From NCBI GenBank assembly GCA_051880495.1, contig JBJEOB010000051.1, positions 3,021-67,020 on the forward strand: a DNA stretch of 64,000 nt, written 5' to 3'. The stretch is from MGBC120314 sp051880495. Lineage in GTDB: Bacteria; Bacillota; Clostridia; Lachnospirales; Lachnospiraceae. Made by a program: the position numbers and the translations under genes. This document shows, piece by piece, positions 32,799-40,977 of the stretch. Positions within the stretch are counted from its first letter, which is position 1. The number at the start of each line of letters is the position of its first letter. The notes under the pieces are model-generated. The model was not told the origin of the DNA, made no database searches, and saw only the letters and a program-made list of their open reading frames with translations.

Positions 32799-34289
32799 TT
32801 AGTCCTGTTTTAATTTCTGAGCAAGTTCATTTAATTCATTTACAATTCTTACAACCTCGGTTGCAGTCTTATCATTTTCTTCACTGCTTGCAAATGTTTC
32901 ATTGCTATGTGCAGTAACCTCTTCTGAAATTGCTGAAATAGTCTGAATATTGCTTACAATACCTGCATTAGCCTCTGCAAGTTTATCTACTGCCGTAACA
33001 AGTTCTCTTGCCTGAACATCAATGTCGGCGGATACCCTCTCAATGCCCTTGAACCTTGTAGCTGTCTCCTGTGCTTTCTCACCCTGAACTTTATTACTCT
33101 TTTCAAGTTCTGTAATAACATTGACAACTATCTTTAACTCAGCGGCAATATTATTGATAATATCAGTAATTTCAATTGTAGCACTGCTTGTCTGTCCTGC
33201 AAGTGTTGAAATTTCCGAAGCAACAACTGCAAATCCCTTACCTACTTCACCTGCTCTTGCTGCTTCAATACTTGCATTAAGTGCAAGCAAACTGGTCTGC
33301 TCTGTCACACCTTCAATAACATTAATAATTGTTCCCATTTGTGCTGCCAGGCTGTTAAGCTTCTCAAGCTCCTGCTCAACTCTTACGCTTGCTTCATTAG
33401 TCTTTCCAACCTGCTCTATAAGCATACCAATATTTTTGTTGCTGACTTCTATTTCTGTTCTCGCATTGAGCATATATGAGCATACATTCTTCGAAACAGA
33501 CTCAACTGCACTGATATGATTCTGAATCTGTTCAGTTCTCTCGAGCTGCTCCTGCACGGCATTAACTGTATCTCCTGTTCCTGCCGTAACCTCTTCCATG
33601 GAAGTCATTGTCTTCTCAAGAGATTCATGAAGCTCACCCATTTTGCCGTTAGCTTCACTGATAAGTGCAACCATGCCGTCGGATACCGTCATAACCTTAT
33701 TCAGCAGTTCATCTGATGATTCCTTGGCACTGTTCACAACAGAAACCTTTTTTTCACTCGTTTTTTTCAAATATGATGTAACAAATACTATGAATAACGT
33801 ACAAAGAAATAATGATGCAACCCTTATTTCAATCGTAGCCATATCAATGGATTCAAGCTCCGGCCGGCTGTTCTGCCATATAGCCTGTGCAATGTTAAGA
33901 ACTATTGCTATAGTTCCGCAGCCTACAGCTACAAAATGATCAATATAAATTGCCACAATCACAAACATTGGCATTATGTAAACAAATCCTACATCCGTAG
34001 TTGATGTAAATATTACGAATGCATAAAAAACCAAATATCCGAATATTGTAGCAAGCTTAAGATGCTTCCAATCCGGGCTCTTCTTATAACCGAGCGCCGA
34101 CACGATAAGCGGTGCCAGTGAAAGAATAAGGAATACTATATAATACCCTATTGTTCTTGCTCCCTTTATAACCTCCAAAAGATATGCAACATCAAGCACA
34201 GCAATCAGAAATGTAAAACATGTGAGCATAAGCTTATTAGCACCGGCAAGTTCCGAATTTTCTATTGTATTTTGTTTTGTCTTATCCAC
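32799..34289 (-). CDS. methyl-accepting chemotaxis protein with N-terminal membrane bundle
   Basis: A protein of 496 residues. The N-terminal 190 residues contain six hydrophobic helices and little extracellular sequence, so it may sense within the membrane or indirectly. The rest is the signalling coiled coil with the conserved hairpin tip LNASIEAARAGEVGKGFAVVA. No HAMP domain is evident. GGAGG lies 8 nt before a GTG at 34289, which I take as the start; the upstream ATG codons at 34337 and 34307 have no ribosome site. It precedes the aminotransferase by 21 bp on the same strand and follows the gltA terminator. Confidence 0.88.
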   Translation of the reverse strand: MDKTKQNTIENSELAGANKLMLTCFTFLIAVLDVAYLLEVIKGARTIGYYIVFLILSLAPLIVSALGYKKSPDWKHLKLATIFGYLVFYAFVIFTSTTDVGFVYIMPMFVIVAIYIDHFVAVGCGTIAIVLNIAQAIWQNSRPELESIDMATIEIRVASLFLCTLFIVFVTSYLKKTSEKKVSVVNSAKESSDELLNKVMTVSDGMVALISEANGKMGELHESLEKTMTSMEEVTAGTGDTVNAVQEQLERTEQIQNHISAVESVSKNVCSYMLNARTEIEVSNKNIGMLIEQVGKTNEASVRVEQELEKLNSLAAQMGTIINVIEGVTEQTSLLALNASIEAARAGEVGKGFAVVASEISTLAGQTSSATIEITDIINNIAAELKIVVNVITELEKSNKVQGEKAQETATRFKGIERVSADIDVQARELVTAVDKLAEANAGIVSNIQTISAISEEVTAHSNETFASSEENDKTATEVVRIVNELNELAQKLKQD

Positions 34290-34345
34290 AATATCAACCT
34301 CCAACATATATATATCAGATATTATAGCACTTTTCATTAAAAAAT

Positions 34346-34390
34346 AAAAGAGGATATCACAGTTATTTGAACTGCGATTTTCCCCTTTTT
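34346..34390 (-). terminator. gltA terminator
   Basis: On the minus strand GGGGAAAATCGCAGTT pairs imperfectly with AACTGTGATATCCTCTTT and is followed by TTATTTTTT. It ends citrate synthase transcription. Confidence 0.65.
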
Positions 34391-34397
34391 TACTAAT

Positions 34398-35780
34398 TTA
34401 AGCGCGTGATTCAATATCTACATAATCCTTGTGTACACCGACAAATTTATATGCAGGACGAATAATTTTACCGTTGTTGCAGATTTCCTCAAGTCTGTGT
34501 GCACTCCAGCCTGCCATTCTTGAGATGGCAAATATAGGAGTAAACAACTCCGTAGGAATTCCAAGCATTGAATAAACGAATCCGCTGTAGAAATCTACAT
34601 TTGCACAAACCGGTTTGAAAACACGTCTTCTCTGTGAAATAAGCTCTGCAGAAATTCTCTCAACAGTTGAATAAAGCTCGAATTCATCACTTCTTCCCTT
34701 TTCATTTGCAAGTTTTTCTGCATATTCCTTAAGAATAAGCTGTCTAGGATCTGACTCCGTATAAACGGCATGACCCATTCCATATATAAGACCTGAATTG
34801 TCAAATGCTTCCTTATCAAGAATCTTATTAAGATAACCCCTGATAGCCTCTTCATCCTTCCAGTCAGGGCAATGATTCTTAAGGTCATCAAACATCTCCT
34901 GAACCTTTAAGTTCGCGCCGCCATGCTTTGGTCCCTTAAGTGATGCGAGTGATGCCGCAACAGCAGAATACGTATCCGTTCCCGTTGAAGTAACAACATG
35001 GTTGGTAAATGTCGAATTATTTCCGCCTCCGTGTTCAGCATGAATAACAAGCGCAATGTCAAGCACTCTCGCTTCAAGCTCTGTATACTTTCCGTCAGGA
35101 TGAATCATACGGAGAAGATTTTCAGCTATTGAAAGACCCTTTTCCGGCTGTCTGATAAGCAGGTTCTCGTCGCACTGGAAGTGTCTGTATGCATAATATG
35201 CATAAACCGAAATCAGCGGTACCTTGCAGATAAGCTGCAATGACTGTCTGAGTACATTTGCTATGCTGACATCATCAGGATTATCATCATATGAATAAAG
35301 CGTAAGAACACTCTTTTGCAGGGCATTCATAATATTTTTACTTGGCGCCTTCATAATGACGTCTCTTAAAAATGCACCCGATATTTCCTCGAGTCCTGCA
35401 AGTATATCAATAAAACTCTTTAACTGTTTTTCTGTTGGCAGTTCACCAAAGAGCAGCAAATATGTTGCCTCTTCAAATGCAAACTTTCTGTTTTCATTAC
35501 CTCTTATAAGCTCAAGGACATTGTATCCCTGATAATAAAGTCTGCCCGGAGCAGGCAGTTTAACACCATCCTCGGTTCTGATACCGGTAACATCCGCAAT
35601 CTCCGTAAGACCTGTCAGGACACCCTTACCATTAGAATCACGGAGTCCTCTCTTAACGTCATATTCTATATACAGGTCAAGATTAATCTCACCGGAAGCC
35701 ATACAGGACTTTACAAGTTCATCAAACTGCTCGTTCAATGTTTCGTCAAGTTCCATCATAGATTTACTGTCAATTGCCAT
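34398..35780 (-). CDS. gltA: citrate synthase
   Basis: A protein of 460 residues. Active-site regions are ALVIHAEHGGGNNSTFTNH (catalytic His), LKGPKHGGANLKVQEMF (second His) and VCANVDFYSGFVYSMLGIP (catalytic Asp). An N-terminal extension of about 70 residues before the core is usual in the Clostridia form. It condenses oxaloacetate and acetyl-CoA to citrate, probably for glutamate synthesis by an incomplete cycle; no aconitase or isocitrate dehydrogenase is adjacent. AGGAGG precedes the ATG. It is likely monocistronic. Confidence 0.95.
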   Translation of the reverse strand: MAIDSKSMMELDETLNEQFDELVKSCMASGEINLDLYIEYDVKRGLRDSNGKGVLTGLTEIADVTGIRTEDGVKLPAPGRLYYQGYNVLELIRGNENRKFAFEEATYLLLFGELPTEKQLKSFIDILAGLEEISGAFLRDVIMKAPSKNIMNALQKSVLTLYSYDDNPDDVSIANVLRQSLQLICKVPLISVYAYYAYRHFQCDENLLIRQPEKGLSIAENLLRMIHPDGKYTELEARVLDIALVIHAEHGGGNNSTFTNHVVTSTGTDTYSAVAASLASLKGPKHGGANLKVQEMFDDLKNHCPDWKDEEAIRGYLNKILDKEAFDNSGLIYGMGHAVYTESDPRQLILKEYAEKLANEKGRSDEFELYSTVERISAELISQRRRVFKPVCANVDFYSGFVYSMLGIPTELFTPIFAISRMAGWSAHRLEEICNNGKIIRPAYKFVGVHKDYVDIESRA

Positions 35781-35828
35781 ATCATTTCCTCCTAATCACA
35801 AACTCCAAAAACAGATATCGCAATTTAG

Positions 35829-35841
35829 TTTACATGGTAAA
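35829..35841. promoter_or_regulatory. possible operator dyad upstream of gltA
   Basis: TTTAC-ATG-GTAAA lies about 50 bp upstream of the gltA ATG near a TTGATT -35-like element. Short symmetry only; the regulator is unknown. Confidence 0.3.
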
Positions 35842-35911
35842 TCAAATAAAAGCAATGTTTTTTTATGCCAATAACATTAAAATTGCGAATATTAACCGTT
35901 ATTTTAATATT

Positions 35912-36328
35912 CTAAAGTGAATCATCTTTTTTGTTTCGAATGTTTTTTATGAGGTTTAGAATGCAATGCCAGATTCCTCGGATAATCATAAATACAATAA
36001 ACATTGCCAAAAATCCGACAACGCCGAATACAATATCCGCAAACTCCATCGCACCTGTATTGGTTATCTTCTGGCCTATCTCAATTGCAAATGTTATTAC
36101 GATAATTAGTGTAAATACATAAATCCATGCTATCACCATAACATGATTTTTACTTAATGCTTTAAACAGCGGATATATTATAAAAAGCATTAGCATTCCG
36201 ATTATTCCTATTACAATAAAATGCAGTTCCTTATCACTGAATACATATTCGAAGCTGTCGTTTAAAGTAAGCAGATAAGTATGCACCTTGGCAATCTGCT
36301 CGACAATCCAATACAAAAATCTGACCAT
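35912..36328 (-). CDS. VanZ-like membrane protein
   Basis: A protein of 138 residues with three to four membrane helices. The spacing of conserved features fits the VanZ-like family: an early His in DKELHFIVIG, then EIGQKITNTGAMEFADIVFGVVGF near the C-terminus. VanZ proteins have been linked to glycopeptide or lipoglycopeptide tolerance, but most members, including chromosomal ones like this, are uncharacterised. It is a single gene; the 200-bp inverted repeat lies directly upstream. Confidence 0.7.
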   Translation of the reverse strand: MVRFLYWIVEQIAKVHTYLLTLNDSFEYVFSDKELHFIVIGIIGMLMLFIIYPLFKALSKNHVMVIAWIYVFTLIIVITFAIEIGQKITNTGAMEFADIVFGVVGFLAMFIVFMIIRGIWHCILNLIKNIRNKKDDSL

Positions 36329-36356
36329 AAAGTTTCCACCTTTCTTTCCCGCAAAC

Positions 36357-36556
36357 AGGCGTTTGTGAAACTATTGTATTATATTAACAAGGTTTGAGGG
36401 TGCAATTAAGTGGCACGTTTGCACTAATGCTCGCTCGCAGCGGTACATAAGGTGCCAAAATACGGCAACCTAAGTACCGGCGGCTCACAATTACCACTTA
36501 ATTTGCACCCTCAAATCTTGTTTAATATCATAAATACAGTAGTTTCGCAAACGCCT
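36357..36556. repeat. 200-bp imperfect palindrome (cruciform/MITE-like)
   Basis: The left arm starts AGGCGTTTGTGAAACTA and ends GAGGGTGCAATTAAGTGG (36357-36413). The right arm is its near reverse complement, CCACTTAATTTGCACCCTC to TAGTTTCGCAAACGCCT (36494-36556). The 80-bp centre continues the symmetry with GGTAC/GTACC and AGGTGCC/GGCAACCT around an AAAATA loop, so the whole segment folds into one long hairpin. It fills the gap between divergent genes (VanZ-like, rhomboid). No transposase is encoded and no clear target duplication is seen. Confidence 0.8.
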
Positions 36557-36672
36557 AATCATCATTATAATTTATATAAGACAAATTGTAAATTCGCATT
36601 CATTAAATATATGATATTCCCAAAATATATGATATAATTTCCATATACTATATTTTAAAGGAGGCACCGCCC

Positions 36673-37254
36673 ATGTCTGAGCAGAATTCCAGGGTCAAAA
36701 TAGCTTTTAATTCACCTGTCATACTAACATTTACAGGAATATGTCTTCTCTCGCTTATTCTTGGCAGAATAACTAATTTTGCCAGCACAAGACTGCTTTT
36801 TTGTGTATACAGGTCTTCACCGGCTGACCCGTTGACTTATGTAAGGCTTATTGGCCACGTTTTCGGACATTCCGGATGGAATCATTTTATTAATAATATT
36901 ATGATGATTCTTGTTATCGGTCCAATGCTTGAAGAAAAATACGGTTCCAAAGATATCCTCTTCGTGATACTCTCTACTGCACTTGTCACAGGAATAATAC
37001 ACATTATTTTCTTTCCGCATGTCAGACTGCTTGGTGCAAGCGGAGTTGTATTTACATTTATACTTCTTGCTTCAATAACCGGTTTTAAGAGCAAAACCAT
37101 TCCGCTGACGTTTATTATTGTGGCAGTTATTTATATCGGCGGGCAGATTTACGAAGGATTGTTTGTAACAGACAACATCTCCAACTTAACACATATTGTC
37201 GGCGGAGCCGTAGGTGCATTTTTTGGCTACATCGGCAACAAACAGGAAGCTTAA
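36673..37254 (+). CDS. rhomboid-family intramembrane serine protease
   Basis: A protein of 193 residues with six predicted membrane helices. The catalytic serine is in LLGASGVVFTF (GxSG) and the catalytic His in LTHIVGGAVGA; the loop HSGWNHFINNIMMI carries the conserved His/Asn pair. It cleaves membrane-anchored substrates within the bilayer; the substrates are unknown. AAGGAGG precedes the ATG, with a TATAAT box at about 36636-36641. It may be co-transcribed with the P-type ATPase that follows after about 95 bp. Confidence 0.9.
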   Translation: MSEQNSRVKIAFNSPVILTFTGICLLSLILGRITNFASTRLLFCVYRSSPADPLTYVRLIGHVFGHSGWNHFINNIMMILVIGPMLEEKYGSKDILFVILSTALVTGIIHIIFFPHVRLLGASGVVFTFILLASITGFKSKTIPLTFIIVAVIYIGGQIYEGLFVTDNISNLTHIVGGAVGAFFGYIGNKQEA

Positions 37255-37348
37255 TAATACTTATACTTATTCGTTCTATTTTTTTCCTCCCCTGCATATA
37301 TTATTAGCAGGACAAATTATGTCCAATAATTTTTCAGGAGGAAAAAAA

Positions 37349-39973
37349 TTGGAACATTACAAATTAACAATCGACGATACAGCAAAAGAGCTGTCAACAG
37401 ACAAAAACAACGGTCTATGTGATGACGAAGCCTTAAAACGTCTGGAAAAATATGGCGAAAACAAACTGACTGAAACAAAGCACACAAGTTTTTTCCAGAA
37501 ATTTCTTCTGCAGTTCTGCGATGTCATGATAATAATTCTACTGATTGCAGCCGCAATTTCATTTATCATTGCCTTAGGTGATGGAAATCCAAAAGAATTC
37601 TTTGAACCAATCCTTATTCTTCTAATCGTTATAATAAATGCCATGATGGGCGTTATACAGGAAAACAAAGCCGAAAAATCACTCGATGCCCTAAAAAAGC
37701 TTTCATCAGCGCATTCGCGTGTCATCCGTAATGGCAGCATATCAAGCATCGACTCTACCCTTCTCGTTCCCGGCGACCTCATCTTACTTGAAGCCGGCGA
37801 TATGATTCCGGCAGATGCAAGGCTTATAACCAGCAACTCCTTAAAGTGTGACGAATCTGCCCTTACCGGTGAATCCGTCGCATCCGAAAAAAATGCATCT
37901 GTGCAAATCCGTGATGACGTTCCTTTAGGCGACCGTATCAATATGGTTTTTTCCGGCTGTTCTGTTACATATGGAAATGCAAAAGCAATTGTCTGTTCTA
38001 CCGGAATGAATACCGAAATGGGGCATATCGCCAACATGTTAAACCACAGCGAATCCACACAGACGCCGCTTTCCATCAAGCTTGCAAGGCTCGGCAAATC
38101 CTTAGGAATTGTTGTCCTTTTTGTATGTTTTATAATCTTTGTAATAGGATATTTTGACGGCATACCGCTTCTTGAAATATTCATGATGTCCGTTTCACTG
38201 GCCGTCTCAGCTATTCCGGAAGGGCTTCCTGCCATTGTGACGATTGTACTGTCAATCGGCGTACAGAGATTGTCCCACAAAAACGCCATTATAAAGCACC
38301 TTCCTGCCGTTGAGACACTTGGAAGTGCTACCGTTATCTGCTCAGATAAAACCGGAACACTTACACAGAACCGCATGACTTTAATGAAGGCCTACATCGA
38401 AGAAAACCAAAGCATCGAAGCAGTGACCTCGCATGCCTCACCACTTCTTCGAAATCTACTTCAATATGCAGTATTGTGCTGCGACGGTTCAATCTGCGTA
38501 AAAGATAATAACATCGTACATATTGGAGACCCTACGGAAACCTCCATCGTCCTTGCCGCACACAAATGCAATATTATAAAAGAAAAGCTGTGTGAATGTA
38601 ACCCCAGAGTATATGAAATACCATTTGATTCTGACCGTAAGCTTATGACATGCGTATGCCGTATTGATAACAAAAACGTCGTTATCGTCAAAGGAGCTTT
38701 CGACGTAATTGAAAAGCGTTGTAATTTAGCAGACCTTTCAAATGCACACAAGGCAAACGAAAAACTGTCACAGGCTGCACTCCGTGTAATTGCAGTCGCA
38801 TATAGGGTTATTGATGAAATACCGCAGACTCCGAATGATTTCACGCTCGAAGATAATCTTACCTTCCTCGGTCTTCTCGGAATGATTGACCCGCCAAGAC
38901 CCGAAACAGCAAAATCCGTAGCTCTTTGCCGCCATGCAGGAATAAAACCTGTGATGATAACCGGCGACCATATTACCACAGCATCTGCCATAGCACAGGA
39001 TATAGGCATTCTTCAAAATGGTGAACGGGCTATTACCGGCATGGAACTAGACCGGATAAATGATGGCGAATTAGACAGGGAATTAGAAAATATTTCGGTA
39101 TATGCAAGAGTTTCCCCTGAAAACAAAATCAGGATTGTTAAGGCATGGCAGAGAAAGGGTGCCGTTGTTGCCATGACGGGAGACGGAGTAAATGACGCAC
39201 CTGCCCTGAAGGCATCTGACATAGGCTGTGCGATGGGAATTACAGGCACCGATGTATCAAAAGAGGCTGCCGACATGATACTTACAGACGATAATTTTGC
39301 TACGATTGTTGAAGCTGTCCGCGAAGGCCGAAGCATTTATTCCAACATCAAAAAAGTAGTCGGTTTCCTTCTCGGAACCAACATAGGTGAAGTGCTGTCA
39401 ATCTTTTTTGCCATGTTATTGTGGCGTAAAACGCCTCTTTTATCGATGCAGCTGCTGTGGATTAATCTTGTAACAGACAGTTTTCCTGCAATTGCACTTG
39501 GAATGGAACCCGTTGAAGCTTCTGTTATGGATGCAAAACCGACCAAAAAAGACGAGAGTATATTTGCCAATGGGTTAGGCATCAGAATCATACTTCAGGG
39601 CGCAATGTTCGGGCTTCTCTCTCTTATATCATTTTATATCGGAGAACATACCACAAAGCTTCTTAGCGGCGGGCAGACAATGATGTTTATTACACTTTCA
39701 ATGTCACAGATAGTCCAGGCTTTTAACATGCGTTCAAACCGTTCGCTGTTTACAATCGGATTTTTTTCCAACAAAAAACTAAACATGGCAGCAGGAACAT
39801 CAGCCGCTTTGGTACTTCTGGTATTATTTACACCACTTTCCGCTGCATTTGAATTAATCCTGCTGCCATTTAATCTTTACATTATGGCATTTGCCCTGGC
39901 TCTTGTACCTCTTTTAATAATAGAGGCCGTAAAACTGATCAGAAGGCTTTTCACACCTTCAATAGCACTGTAA
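37349..39973 (+). CDS. P-type cation ATPase, calcium (SERCA/PMCA-like) type
   Basis: A protein of about 874 residues. It has the actuator motif ALTGESVASEK, the phosphorylation motif CSDKTGTLTQNRM, the hinge MTGDGVNDAPALK, and about ten membrane helices. The M4 motif AIPEGLPAIVTIVLS and M6 residues (WINLVTDSFPAIALG) are of the Ca2+ type; Mn2+ can also be carried by relatives. It exports calcium using ATP. The frame opens upstream at 37214 inside the rhomboid gene, but CAGGAGG at 37336-37341 serves a TTG at 37349, which I take as the start. Its stop touches the stop of the convergent TRAP gene. Confidence 0.92.
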   Translation: MEHYKLTIDDTAKELSTDKNNGLCDDEALKRLEKYGENKLTETKHTSFFQKFLLQFCDVMIIILLIAAAISFIIALGDGNPKEFFEPILILLIVIINAMMGVIQENKAEKSLDALKKLSSAHSRVIRNGSISSIDSTLLVPGDLILLEAGDMIPADARLITSNSLKCDESALTGESVASEKNASVQIRDDVPLGDRINMVFSGCSVTYGNAKAIVCSTGMNTEMGHIANMLNHSESTQTPLSIKLARLGKSLGIVVLFVCFIIFVIGYFDGIPLLEIFMMSVSLAVSAIPEGLPAIVTIVLSIGVQRLSHKNAIIKHLPAVETLGSATVICSDKTGTLTQNRMTLMKAYIEENQSIEAVTSHASPLLRNLLQYAVLCCDGSICVKDNNIVHIGDPTETSIVLAAHKCNIIKEKLCECNPRVYEIPFDSDRKLMTCVCRIDNKNVVIVKGAFDVIEKRCNLADLSNAHKANEKLSQAALRVIAVAYRVIDEIPQTPNDFTLEDNLTFLGLLGMIDPPRPETAKSVALCRHAGIKPVMITGDHITTASAIAQDIGILQNGERAITGMELDRINDGELDRELENISVYARVSPENKIRIVKAWQRKGAVVAMTGDGVNDAPALKASDIGCAMGITGTDVSKEAADMILTDDNFATIVEAVREGRSIYSNIKKVVGFLLGTNIGEVLSIFFAMLLWRKTPLLSMQLLWINLVTDSFPAIALGMEPVEASVMDAKPTKKDESIFANGLGIRIILQGAMFGLLSLISFYIGEHTTKLLSGGQTMMFITLSMSQIVQAFNMRSNRSLFTIGFFSNKKLNMAAGTSAALVLLVLFTPLSAAFELILLPFNLYIMAFALALVPLLIIEAVKLIRRLFTPSIAL

Positions 39974-40960
39974 TTACTGTGCTGCCTTGATTTTATTAAT
40001 AATATCAATATATTTGCTGCTGACTTTTTCATTGACCGGTTCTGCCATCTTCTGGAATTCTGCAACCTGCTCGGCTGTAAGATAGGTGATGGTACAACCG
40101 GCCGCCTCAGCCTGCTTAATAGCCTTGGCATCATACTCATTCATCCATTTACGCTGTAAATTTGCTGCTTCCTTTGCACATTCACGTATAATCTGCTGGT
40201 CTTTCTCTGACAAAGAATTCATTGTTTCTGTTGAAACAATAATCATTTCAGGAATTCTCGTATGCTCATCAACCGTAATATAAGGTGCAACCTCATAATG
40301 TCCTGTTGAAATATATGACGGCCAGTTATTTTCTGCTCCATCAATTACTCCTGCCGTTATTGAATTATAGATATCACCATAAGCCACATTAATTCCTGTT
40401 GAACCGCATCTGTCAAGGAATGCAAACATCGAATCCGTGTTTACACGAAGCTTAAGTCCAGCAAGGTCGCTTGGCTTGGTAATAACCTTCTTGTTATTGT
40501 AGAAATTTCTCGAACCGCCTGATATCCAGCACAATCCCTCAATTCCATTTTCCTTTAATACATCCGACTTAAGAAATTCATCACCAATTTCTCCATCGAG
40601 AACCTTCCACATCGCATCTTCACTGCTGTAAAGATATAATGCCTGGAACGCCTTAATATCATCATAATATTTTGATACCGGAGAAGATACTCTGGCAAAG
40701 TCAATACCGCCAACTGCAACCTGGTCAACCTGTTCCGATTCTGTTCCGAGTGTCGAGCCATGGTATACTTCAATCACAATCCTGCCATTGGTTTTCTCAT
40801 TAACAAGCTCCGCAAATTTATCACAGGCAAGTGCCGTAGGATGTTCACCCTCCTGAACGTCTGCCATGATTAATGTTGTTACTTCTTTTGATTTACCACA
40901 TCCGGCTACAGATAACACCATAGCAAGAAGGATGCATCCAAATAATAATTTCCTTTTCAT
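39974..40960 (-). CDS. TRAP-type solute-binding lipoprotein (DctP-like), orphan
   Basis: A protein of 328 residues with a lipoprotein signal (MKRKLLFGCILLAMVLSVAG, lipobox AGCGK). The DctP fold is clear: SGGSRNFYNNKKVITKPSDLAGLKLRV includes the substrate-carboxylate Arg, and VIDGAENNWPSYIS matches the family. TRAP binding proteins normally feed a DctQM membrane pair, but none is nearby. Instead the gene follows a chemoreceptor by 17 bp in the same direction, suggesting that it delivers a carboxylate ligand signal to that receptor. CAGGTA is about 6 nt before the ATG at 40960; the open frame upstream overlaps the chemoreceptor gene and is rejected. Confidence 0.88.
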   Translation of the reverse strand: MKRKLLFGCILLAMVLSVAGCGKSKEVTTLIMADVQEGEHPTALACDKFAELVNEKTNGRIVIEVYHGSTLGTESEQVDQVAVGGIDFARVSSPVSKYYDDIKAFQALYLYSSEDAMWKVLDGEIGDEFLKSDVLKENGIEGLCWISGGSRNFYNNKKVITKPSDLAGLKLRVNTDSMFAFLDRCGSTGINVAYGDIYNSITAGVIDGAENNWPSYISTGHYEVAPYITVDEHTRIPEMIIVSTETMNSLSEKDQQIIRECAKEAANLQRKWMNEYDAKAIKQAEAAGCTITYLTAEQVAEFQKMAEPVNEKVSSKYIDIINKIKAAQ

Positions 40961-40977
40961 ATCTGTTACCTGCCTTT

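Noticed and set aside
37214..37348. N-terminal extension of the P-type ATPase
   Set aside because: It overlaps the rhomboid gene and has no ribosome site; a strong AGGAGG serves the TTG at 37349.
38461..39591. Several minus-strand open frames opposite the P-type ATPase
   Set aside because: They are antisense to a well-conserved gene, are Ser-rich as expected for shadows, and have no ribosome sites.
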